Below the pieces are notes generated by a model. That model saw only the letters and a program-made list of their open reading frames with translations, was not told the origin of the DNA and searched no databases. Of a stretch of 64,000 nucleotides of DNA, positions 32,904-44,900 are shown piece by piece. This DNA comes from Hamadaea sp013361475. GTDB lineage: Bacteria > Actinomycetota > Actinomycetes > Mycobacteriales > Micromonosporaceae. The stretch covers positions 310,001 through 374,000 of the forward strand of contig NZ_JBFAHM010000009.1 of the NCBI RefSeq assembly GCF_040654195.1, in the 5' to 3' direction. Position 1 is the first letter of the stretch. Each line of letters opens with the position of its first letter. Position numbers and translations under genes: made by a program.

Positions 32904-35900
32904 GTGATCGAGCTGTGGGACTTCGGCGAACCGTGGAACGAGATCCGCGACGCGCTGATCTGGCTCGGATCGGGTGGTAGCGGCTGGCCCCAGGCCAACG
33001 AGGACCAGATCCGCGAGCTCGCCGCCGCCTGGCGTTCGGTGGGCGAACGCCTGCAGTCCGGGCTGACCGAGGCCAACAGCGCCGCCGCCGACCTGGTCGC
33101 GGCGTGGGGCGGCGACGGCGGCGCCACCTTCGCCCAGTCCTGGCAGAGCCTCGGGCACGACGTCCCGCAGATGCTGGTCGACATCATCCTGAACGGCGCC
33201 GACGGCCAGCCCTCGCTGGTCGGATCGCTGGAACAGAGCGCCCTCGACATCGAGTACGACAAGATCTCCACGCTGGTCGAGGTCGCCGTCGTCATCATCG
33301 AGATCTTCGTCATCCTCATCACCGCGTGGCTGGCCTTCTGGGCCGCGTGGACGGCGGCCGGGATGCGGATCGCGATGGGCCGGGCCGCGATCTGGGCGTT
33401 CATGCGCGGCCTGATAGCCAACGCCGTCCGCTCCTTCGGCCAGCACGGCCTGAGCGAGGGCCTGAAGCAGCAGCTCAAGCAGTGGGCCAAGCACGCCGTC
33501 AAGTGGGAGGTCATGAAGGAGATCGGCGCCGAGACCGGTGTCGACATCACCGCTCAGCTGACCCAGTTCGCCATGGGCACGCGGACGAGCTGGGACGGCA
33601 AGAAGACCTTGGCGTCCGGAGTCGGCGGCGCGGCCGGTGCGTTGTTGAGCTTCGCCACGCCGATCGGCGAGAACATCGCGGGCAAGTTCACCAGCAAGCT
33701 CGGCAAGACCGGGATCAACCTCGGCACCCGGGCGCTGGACGAGTTCATCACCGAGGTCGGCGCGGAGACCGTCGCCAACGGTTTGGTCTACCAGAACTGG
33801 AACGTCAACCTCGGCAATCTGGGCAACCGCATCGGCTCCGGCATGGTCCGCGACAAGGTCAGCGAGAACGCCGACCTGTCCGGACACGCGCTCGACATCA
33901 CCAAGTCCGTGCTCGGCCTGGAGACGCGTACGCAGGCCGCCGCGAACGCGGCCCGGCAGGCCGCCCAGAACGCCGCCCGTCAGGCCGAGACCTCCGCGCA
34001 GCAAGCCAGTCAGCAGGCGACGCAGGCCCAGCAGGCGGCCGACGCCGCCACGCGGCAGGCCCAAGCGGCCCAGCAACGGGCGAACGAGGCCAACGCGGCC
34101 GCCCAAGCCGCCGTCGCCCGCTACGGAGCCGACTCCACCCAGGCCCGGGAGGCGGCGGCGACCGCTCAGCAGGCCACCCGGCAGGCCGAAATCGCCCAAC
34201 GGGGCGCGACCCAGGCGACCGCCGCCGCACAGCAGGCCGCGACCGCCGCCACCAACGCCGAGACCGCCGCCCAGCAGGCCCGCCAGAACGCCGACCGGAT
34301 TCCCGCCCCGCCGGACGGCGCCCAGCCGCCGGGTACGCAGCCCGACACCGACGACTCCGCTGCGCCGGCACCGGGAACCGACCCGGATGACACGTCGACC
34401 CCTCCCCCGGACACCGACGACTCCGCTGCCCCACCGCCCGGGACCAACCCGGACGACGCATCGGCTCCGCCACCGGGCTCGGATTCCAACGGGGCTCCAC
34501 CGGCTCCCCCAGGCACCGACCCCAACGGGGCTCCGGCGGCACCGCCGGGAACCGGGCCCGATGGCGCGCCCGCTGCCCCGCCTGGTACCGGCCCGGACGG
34601 CGCTCCAGCGGCTCCTCCCGGTACCGGACCCGAAGGTACGCCCACCGGACCGGACGGCACGCCCGCCGCTCCCTCCGCACCAGTCGCGCCCACTGCGCCC
34701 ACCGCCCCCACCGGGACTGGGCCAGACACCGCGCCCACCGGGACCGGGCCGGACAACGCGCCCGCCGCGCCCACCGCACCGGCCACGCCCGTCGCGCCGA
34801 CCGGGGCCGGACCGGCTGCCGCACCCGTCGCGCCGACTGGGACCAAACCCGACGGCGCGCCTGCGTCTGATGTGGACGGGCAACCGGCACCGGCCGATGG
34901 CGACGCCACGCCGCGTACTGCCGGCATCCCGAGCACGGATGCAAACGGCGACCAGCCCGGCTCGGACGGCGATCAGAACGACACCACCGCACCAAGCAGG
35001 CCGACCACGCCCATGGGCGGCGCACCCGTCGGAGGCGGGCGCGGCACCCTGAACACGACCGGAACTGGACCCGACAGCAACGGCGTACCTGTGGGTCCAG
35101 GCGGGCCGGGTGACCGGCGGCGCGCCGGAAAACCCGACGAACGCGGCACGACCGACCCGGAGGACGACGCCGAGGCGAACGCCAAGCCGGAGTCCCGCCC
35201 TGACACGGACGACACCGCCGAGCCCGGGACTCGTCCCGAAACCGACGAACGCGGCACGTCTGAGCCGGACCCGTCGGCGGACAGCGATGCGGACACCGAC
35301 ACCGACGAGACGGCCCAGCCCGATGGGAAGGTCTCACCCCGGGTGACCATCGCGATCGCCCGGCTCGTCCTCGACGCGACCGCTCAGGCTCAGCTCGCGG
35401 CGCACCAGGCGACCCGAGCCAATGCCCTCGCGCAGGCGCTCGCCTCGCCGGACGGCCAGGTGCAGATCACCGGCCCGACCTCGCTGACGCTGGACCCGGA
35501 CACCAGTTCCGACGACGAGACGCCGACCCCGGGGCTCCCACCGGTCGGGCCGAATCCGTTGCAGGGCTTGATCCCCGACGACTCGACGGCCCCGGGGAGT
35601 CAGGCGGACGTCCAGCGCCTCTTGTCGATGCTCGGCATCGGGCCGGGCGACGTGCCGCCGATGCATCCGCACCCGGCCAGCCCGTGGGTCGGTGCAGTAA
35701 ACGACGGCGGTCCCACCGTGCCGGGCCGCAACGACAACTGCCTTCCCTGGGTGGCGAGCACCCACAGCACGCACTACGGCCACCCCTCGGTCGCGGCGGC
35801 GAACCGCACCGGGCAGGGCTTCTCCGCCACCGTCCTGACGGCCTGGGCGGCGGCCCCGTTCACCGCGGGCGACCGGACGCGGGGCTTCGCCGACGTCGAG

Positions 35901-38900
35901 GAGCGGCTGCGTCAGCAGTTGCCCGAGGACATGGACGCCGGACCGATGGCGTTCGTCGCCGCCCTCGACCCGCTCGACTCCAATGTGGCGCACATGTACG
36001 CCGTGTTCGCCCGGCGTGAGCCCGACCCGGCCAATCCCGGCGAGACCCACGTCGTCTTCTACTACGCGGACAACAACAGCACCACCGCTGAGGCAGGTCG
36101 CCCGCCCGTCAGCCCTGGTACGCAGCTCAGCTCGATCGTCTTCGACCACACCGGAGCGGCCGTCCAGCCCGAGACGGCGTTGGCCGACGACGACGCGTTG
36201 CTGGATGCGGTCGTCGCCGGCCGGCCGAACACATCCCGGGTCAACGAGCTGCTGAGCCGCCTCGACACGCTGCTGACGACGACCGGCCCGCCACCCGTTG
36301 ACCTCCTCGACGACATCGAGCGACGGCTGACGGAGATGGGCCTGGAACCCGGCGGTACGCCGGTCCGCTGGGCGCGGCTCGGCCGGCTGAGCGCGGGCTC
36401 TTCGGCGGAGCAGGATGCCTTGCTCGCCTTGATGCAGGAACCGTACTGGCGGGTGGCGTACGAGCGGGCGGCGGGGATGCCGGATCACGTCGCCGAAGGC
36501 GTCACCGGCGACCCGAATCGGTCGGCCGCCCGGACCGTCGCACTGGCGCAGGCTTTCGCGACCGACCCGGCTCCGGCGTACGCGGGCCGCCCGGACACTC
36601 AGGCGATCGATCAGGTCGTCGCTCTGCTCACGCAGGCGTTCGGCTTCCAGCACCCGGCGGAGGTCACCCGCTCCGGCAACGACCTGCGGATCACGTTCGA
36701 TTCGATCTACCACCGCTCACTGCGAGTCGAGTACGCCGTCCTCCCGCCCGGCCAGCGGGTGCGGCTGGACTGGACCGGGGATCAGGGCTTCCGGTTGACG
36801 GTCGCGCACGACGCCGACCTGACCACTCCGGCGGCACGGGCCGAACTCCAGGTACGCCTAGCGCGGGAGATCGCCCGGGTCCGGTTGGGCGGCTTGGACT
36901 TCCGGGCCGACGACGCGAGCGACCAGCACATGTTCGGCGACGTGCTCCAGGCGTACGCCGCGGCCGGAGTCGCCGACGTCCAGCATGTGCTGATGGCGAA
37001 CCGGCCGGCGGGTCAGACCGGCCTCTCCGCCGATGTCGCAGCGGCGGTTCGGCTGACTCAGCAGGCCCGAGCCGAGACCGCCAGGGTCATGACCCTGTTG
37101 CAGGAGGCGGCTCGGGCGAATCCCCGGGCGGCGGACGCGATCGTCCGGCTCCTCGCGGCCGAGGCGAGCTGGGGTGATCAGCTCGGCTCTCGGCTCGCGC
37201 CCATGCTCGCCGATCTCACCTTGCCGACCGGCTCCGATCGGCGGGCACAGCGGGAGCGTACGCGAATCCTGCAGCTCACCGCGGCGACGGCGCAGCTGGC
37301 GGCGGCCGGTCTGGCGCAGGAGTTCCGGGGCCGGGGGCGGCAGGACAGTGCGCTGCCGGCGGCGCTGACCGAAGCGGTGAACCGGGCGCGGTTCGTCCGC
37401 ACCGTGGCTCAGGCCCAATTGGCGCAGCAGAACAACGAACTACGCGGCGTCCTGCGCCCACGGGACGCGACCTTCGCCCGGAATCTCGTGACGGCCGCCG
37501 ACCGGCAGCGGGCGGAGTTCACGACCGAGCTGACGACTCGGCTGGCCGACGCCACCGCCGCGCGGCCGGAGCCGCAGGGAATCGTCCTGCCGCCGCTGGC
37601 CGGCGACGCCGCCCGGCTGGACTCGTCGCTGCAGCAGACGCTGCGCACCGCCGCGCCCCGGCTCGGTTTCGCGGAGCCGAGCGCAGAGGCGGTGATGCTC
37701 GGCCGATGGGGCGGCGCGCTGCACGCCTTCGGGAGCCAGGACGCCACACCGTCCACAGCGGAGGTCGTGAACGGGGCTCGTACCGTGATCCGGCAGACCA
37801 TCGCGGACCCGACCCGGGTCACCGTCCAGGACGGGGACACCGGCGACGCCCGAGTGCTGTTCCAGCGGACTTTCACCGATCCGCAGGGCAACCGGCACAC
37901 CGTCGCGGTCACCGTGCATGTGCAGCGTTCGGTGAACGACCGGACCGCGTACGTGGCCGATGTGCGGGTGACACCGGACACGCGCACCGACCACGGGCGG
38001 CCGATGCACGGTCAACCACCGCATCGGGTCCGCTCCGACACCCGGCTCGTCCCCCGTCGCCAGGTACGCGACCCGGCCGATCGGGTGCGGACGCGCCGGT
38101 CCGCCGCCCGCGACGGCGCCGTCAACGAGGCGACCCGGCAGGCACTGCGGGCGTTGGGCGTCACCCTCGTCCAGCACGGCAACAGCACGACCTACGACCT
38201 GACCTGGCCCAACGGCGACGGGCCGACACGCGTACGCGTCACGACCGGGCGGGTGCGCGGGGACGCGGCCGCGGAGGTCCGGCCGCCGCGATTCGGCGAT
38301 CCGGCCTGGGAGATCCGCATTCCGTCGCGGGGCGTCACGCGTACGGGGATGATGCTCGATGTCGCCGAGGCGCTGGGCCTGGCCCTCGGCCTTCACCAGG
38401 ACCGCGAGGCGGGCCGGGTGACCGGGCAGCGGCCGCATGCCCTGGCGCGGGCGGCTCGGCTGGCCGCGGTCGCCCACGGACTGGCCGCCGTCGGGTCGCC
38501 ACCGACCGGCACGACCTGGGCGTCCAGCGCCCGGCGATGGTCAGCCGAGGCGCACGCGCTCGTGGAAGACCTGCGGCTCCGGATGGACCAGCCCGAGTAC
38601 GCCGAGCGCCGGGCCGCCCTGGATACCCTGCTCACCGAGGCGTTCGGGGCTTCGGTCGCAGCCCCCGTCTCGACCGCAGTCGACCAGAACGGCGCGGCGG
38701 TCGCCGACATCACCGACCCGGCCGCCCGCCGGGACGCGGAGGCCGCGAGGCGGGCTGCCGAGGTGCGCGGCGTCGGACGGACCGTCACCGACATCCTGCT
38801 GGGTCAGCAGCAGCCTGGGATGACGTCGCAGACCGCCGTCCTCGGTGACCTCCGCACCCGGGGTCCGGCCTTGACCGGTACGGATCTCGCCGACCACGTC

Positions 38901-41900
38901 GCGACGGCCCTGCCCGGCGTCGTGGCCGAGCGCGGGCTCACCCAGCTCGGCGTCCGGCGCGACGGCGACGTGACCACGACCACGGTCGTCCATGATGGAC
39001 TTGCCGGTGGGCCGGTCACGGTTCGGGTCGACGTCGCGACACTGCCCACGGGCGTCGCCGCCGATACCCGGATCGACCTCACCGGACGCACCGTCACCGT
39101 CTTCCTCGCCGAGGGGCTGACCGCCGACGCCGCCACGATCCACCTCGTCGGGGAAGTGACCCGGTCGCTGGAGACGATCGGACGGATCGACGAACGGCGG
39201 ACGATGCCGGCCGACCCGCGCCGGCTCCCCGGGCAGACTCGCGAGGCACGTCAGCGGATTCGCGCGCAGAGCCGCGAGAACGCGAAGATCCGCCGGCGGC
39301 CGGTCATTCCCGCCGACGTCCTCGGCGACCACCCGCTGACCCGCGGTATGCACAACGACGTGTACGGGGCCAGTCCGTCCGACGTCGCACTGGCTGCGCA
39401 GATCCAGCACTTGGCGGAGGATCTGGCGACCCGGCGGGATCCGCTCGAGCTGCGAAATCTGATGGTGTTGCTGCATCGGGCCGGTGTCCGCGACGGTCAG
39501 CGGCACGCCCGGCTCCGCCGGGCCGTCCTCGCCCAGTTGCTGCCGGACACCGTCGCCGACCAGGTGACCAACCTCCTCACCGTGACCGGGGCGCTGGCGC
39601 GGGCGATCGAGGCCGGTTTGCCGCCGACCTTGGACTCCCCGTCGGTGACCCGCTCGGTCGGCCGACGGCGGTTCACGGTGCACCTGCCGGTCGGCGTCGA
39701 TTCGACGGGATCGCTCAGCACCCCACCTCACCAGCCGCTGCATCCGACCGTACGCCGCATCGCCGGACGCCACGCGAACCGCTTGGAACGGCACATCGCC
39801 GCGCGGCGATTCAAGATCAGCCGGATCGGTGCGGACGCGATCGCCAACGCGGAGACCCGGCTGCGCAGCAACGCCTTGCGAACGGCTCTCTGGGCGCCGA
39901 AGTACGCGCTGGCTCGGGGCTGGTCCCTGCTCACCGGGAAGTTCCGATATCAACGGCCCTGGCGGCTCGTCAGCCTCGGCACCAAGTCCGGGATCGCCCG
40001 CGTGCAGTTGCCCGACGGCAGCCACCGATGGGTGCCGTACGTCCAGACCTCGGGCAGCCGTGGCGTGAACCGGCTAGGCGCGATCCGGTTCTCCACCTTC
40101 ACCCCGTGGGCGGACAACCGGGACCCGGAGAAGCTGCCCGAGCATGGGCCGAACATCCCGCCGCCGCGGATCCCGTTCATCTTCACCGGCAGTCACTGGC
40201 TCGACGTGATCGCGGCGATCATCCACCACCTGCCGATTCTGAAGGCCAGCGCCAAGAACGGCAGCGGCATCGGCACCCCGTTCCCGTTCGGCAACAAGGA
40301 CTCCGAGACGCGGCCGACCACCATCCGCGCGGTCGCCCGCCTCGGTGACGGCGTCACCGGCGTCGTCGGGATGGTCGGCGAGACTGATCCGGCCCCGGAA
40401 CTCCGGCAGACCCACAGCTCGACCGCGTACATCTTCACCGGCACGTTCATCGACGTGTCGATCGGCCCCGTCCGGCAGTTCTACGTCTGGATCGGCGGGC
40501 AAGGCTTCGCCGTCACCGGCAGTGAGGACTACCGGCAACTGCTGGAGCGGTTGAAGCCGTTCATCGAGTCGTGGCGGCGGCACATCGCCGCCGGGCACAA
40601 GCTGCGGGCCGCCAAGGCGTTCGCCCGCCTGCTGAACGAGTATCGCCGGATCTTCTCCACCGACGGTGCGGAGTTCCAGCCGTTCGTCGTCGAGATCGGC
40701 TACGGCCACCGGTACACGCCGTGGCTCACCGCGCCGAGCATCACCGGCCACGACGTGTCCGACACGCACGACAACCCCAAGACCCCGCAGGTCGAGCACG
40801 CCGACGACTTCCACGACCCGTTCACCCAGGCCAACGACCGGTCCGGCTGGCAGACCAACCCCAACATCGCCGTCTACTTCGGCAACTTCAACCCGCGGTC
40901 GGTGCTGCACGGCATGGGGCGGTTCGTCCGCAGCTGGTTCCACCGGCCCAGCCTCACCGAGACGCTCGGCCTCGACGCCGCCCGCCCGGCGCTGCCGGCC
41001 ACCCGGACACCGGCCATCGCCGCCGCGCCTGACACTCGCGCCGACGTCACCACGGCGCTCACCCAGCGATACGCGGACCTGCTCGCCCGGCAGGCGACGG
41101 GCTCGCTGACCGTCGCCGAGACCACCGAGTTGCGGAGCCTCGAAACCCAGGCGTCGCAGGATCCGACCCTCGCCCCGTTGTTCGGAGCCGTGCGGCGGCA
41201 GCAGCCACCCGGCAGCGGCCCGGTCGGACCCACGGGACCAGCTGGTCCGGCGGGTCCGACGGGCGGGCAGCCGGTCAGTCCCGGCCCGCAGGGCACGCCC
41301 CCGGTCACGCCCGGCACGGCGACCACACCACCGGCCGCCAGCCCCGCCACGACCGGCGCCAATCCCAGCAGCTCCGCACCGTCCAGCACGACACCGTCCA
41401 GCACGACAGCGCCCGGCGCGACGGCGCAGACGATGGGTGCCGATCCGGCGGCGGCTCTGATCGCGAACGGACAAGCCGCACCCGGCAGCCAGGTCGACGA
41501 CCAGCGCCTGCTGCAGAGCCTAGGGGTACGCCCCGGTGAAGCCGCGCCGGTGCATCCGCATCCGGCCGGCACCTGGATCAACGCGTCCAACGACGGCGGC
41601 CTCACCGTCCCGGGCCGGGCCGACAACTGCCTGCTCTGGTTGTCGAGCGTGTATCACACGTACTTTGGCCGCCCGACCGTCGCCGCGTCGAACCTCACCG
41701 GCAAAGGCTTCCTCGCCCGCCTCGTCGAGACGTGGACGAAACGGCAGTTCCAGGCGCACCCAAGCGGCGCACAGGGACTGTCCCAGGTGGAGGATCAGCT
41801 CCGGGAGGCGCTGGGCGCCGACGCCGAGGCCGGTCCGCTGGCATTCGTCCTCGCCGCCGACCCCCGGGACCGCACCGCCGCGCACGCGTACGCCGTCTTC

Positions 41901-44900
41901 GCCCGGCGGGAGCCGGATCCGGCGAATCCCGGGCAGACCAGAGTCGTCTTCTACTACGCCGACCACGGCAGCACGGCGGGTGATCTCAACCGGCCGCCGA
42001 TCGACCCCGACGCGCAGATCTACTCGATGATCTTCGACCGGACGGGTACGCCGATCCAGCCGCCGGCCGGTGCGCCGACCAGTGGCAACCGGCTGAAGCA
42101 CGCCCTGGTCGCCGGACGGCCGAACGCCCCGGGTGCCGCCGATCTCACCAGCCGCATCGACACCCTCCTGTCCGCCACCGGTACGCCGCCGACCGCCGTC
42201 CTCGACGACCTCGAACGGCGGCTGGACGAGATGGGGCTCGCACCGGGCGGCACCCAGCGACGGTGGAACCGGCTGGCCCGGATGACGACGGGGTCCACAC
42301 CGGACATCGACGCGTTCGTGACGCTGATGCAGGAGCCGGAGTGGCGGGCGGCGTATGTGCGCGCGACGGAGACGCCGAACGATCTGGCGGCGGCGCTGAC
42401 CGGCGACCCGGGCGACACCGCCGCCCGCCGGATCGCGCTCGCCACGATCTTCGCGACCGACCCCGCTCCCGCGTACGCCGGCCGCACCGACCAGGACGCG
42501 GCAACCCTGGTGACGCAGCTGGTCGGCGGCGACTTCCGGTTCGAGCACGCGACCACGGCGACGATCTCCGGCGACGACGTCCACATCACCTTCAACGAGC
42601 ACACGACGCGCACTGTGCGGGTCGAGTACGCCGTTCTCCCGCCCGGTCAGCAGGTGCGCCTCGACTGGAACGCCGGCACCCGGACCTTCCGGTTGGCGAT
42701 CGCGCACGATCTGGACGTCACCTCACCGGAGGCCCGCGTCCGAGTAGCCCGGGAAGTGGGCCGGATTCTGCTGGGCGGGCCGGATTTCCGATCCGATCAC
42801 TCCGGTGCGCAGGACATGTTTCTGGATGTGCTCCAGGCGTACAGCTATGTCGGAACCGCGGACGTCGCACACGTCCTAACGGCGAACCGTCCCCTGGGCC
42901 TGACGGGCGAGGCAGGCGACGTGGCCGCGGCGGTACGCCTGGTTCAGCGAGGCCGGTCCGACGCGGACCGGGTCATGCGGGTGCTGCTGGCGGCGGTGGC
43001 CGTCGATCCGGCCGCCGCCGGCACGATCACACGGTTGACGGCGGCCGAGGCGACCAACGGCGACGTGCCCGGGCGGCAGCTCGCCCGGCTGGTCGGCGAC
43101 CTCGACCTGCCGCCGGGACGCGGTCGCCGGGTGGACGAGCGGCGACGGCAGCTCGGGCAGCTCGTGGCAGCCACGCTGGCCGTCGCCCGAGCCGACCTCG
43201 ACCAGGCGCTCAGCGGGCAGATCGCGGAGAACGACCTGCCCGGCATCGTCCTCGCGGCGGTCGACCACGCGCTGTTCGTCCGGTCGTACGCGCAGGTCAG
43301 GCTGGCCGCGCGAGGGGTGAGCCGGGAGTCGGTGCTGCCGTCCGCCACAGCGGTGTTCGACGCGGCCTTCCGCACCGAGGCCGAGGACCGGCGCACCGCG
43401 ATCCTGGCCGACCTCACGGCGCGGGCGGGCAACCCGGACTCGATCGTCGTGCCGCAGTTGGCCGGATCCGGCGGCGACCTGGATCTGGCGCTGCAGCACG
43501 CGTTGCGTTCGGTCGCGCCGACGCTGGGCTTCGCCGAGCCGTCCCGGGAGGCCGCGGTGCTGGCCCGGTGGGGCCCGGCGCTGCACGGACTAGGCGGCCG
43601 AGGAGCCGATCCGTCCACAACGGACCAGGTGGACGCCGAGCGGGACGTCGTCCGGCGGACGGTCGCGGAGCCGGACCGCGTCTCCGTCCGGGACGCGGCG
43701 GGCGGCGACGCGCATGTGCTGTTCCAGCGCCGGTTCACCGACGGAGACGGGCGTACGCGGGTCGTGGAGGTCACCGTCCATGTGCACCGGTTCCTCGCCG
43801 ACCGGGTGGCGTACGTCGCCGACGTGCAGGTCGCCGCCGACTTCCGCATCGACTTCGGGCGGCCGATGTCCGGCTCGCCGCCCCGCCGCGTCCTGGTACG
43901 CACCCTGCTGACCGATCGCCTTCACGTCGAGGACCCGCTCGACGGGCTCGATGTCCACAGCCCCTACGAGGCGCTCCAGGCCAACCGCCGGGCGCTGTTC
44001 CAAACGGCCACCGCGTTGGGCGTGACGGTCCAGCAGGAAGGCCGCTCCCCGAACTTCCTGCTCACCTGGCCGAACGGCGACGGACCCGTCCGGATCACGC
44101 TCGAGACGAGTCCGGTCGGCGGCTCCGCGATCGCCGAGGTACGCCCACCCCGGCCGGGCAGCCAGACCTGGACGATCCGGATCTCGCCGCGTCGCATGTC
44201 GCGCTCGGGACTGCCGCTCGACCTCGCCGAGGCCCTGGGCATGGCGCTGGGCCGGCATCGGCAGTTCGCCTCCGGGCTGGCCACGTCGCAGCGGCCGGCC
44301 GCGATCGCGCAGGCCGCCCGGCTGGCCGCCGTCGCCACCGGGCTGGCCACCGCGGCGCCGATGCCCTCCGCCAACGCCGCGCATTCGCGTACGTCGCGGC
44401 TGTCGGCCGAGGCGCACGCCTTGATCGAAGGTCTCGGACTACGCCAGGATCAGCCGGAGCACGTCGTCCGGCGCGCAGACCTCAACCAGCTGCTCACGGA
44501 GTTGTTCGGCCCGGCAGCCGCCGCTCACGCCGACATACTTCTGTCCGATGTGGGCGGTGCGATCGCGGATCTGACCGACCCCGCCCAACGGGCGTACGCC
44601 GAAGGCGCGCGCCGCAGCGCGAGATCCGCCGAACGGGGCCGCCTGATCACCGACATCCTGCTCGACCAGCACCGGCCGGGGCTCGTGACCGACACTCCGG
44701 TCATCGGCGACCTCCTGTCGATCGGCTCGCCGATCACCGGAGAGGCGTTGGCCCGGCGGCTGTTCACCGGGACCCGCGACATCCTGCTCGGCCGGGCGCT
44801 GACCGTGTCGGCCCATCGGCGTACCGGTCGCGACACCGTCGTCGTCGTGCGGCACGACGGGCTGACCGGCCCGGTGACGATCACCGTCCGGGCCGACCCG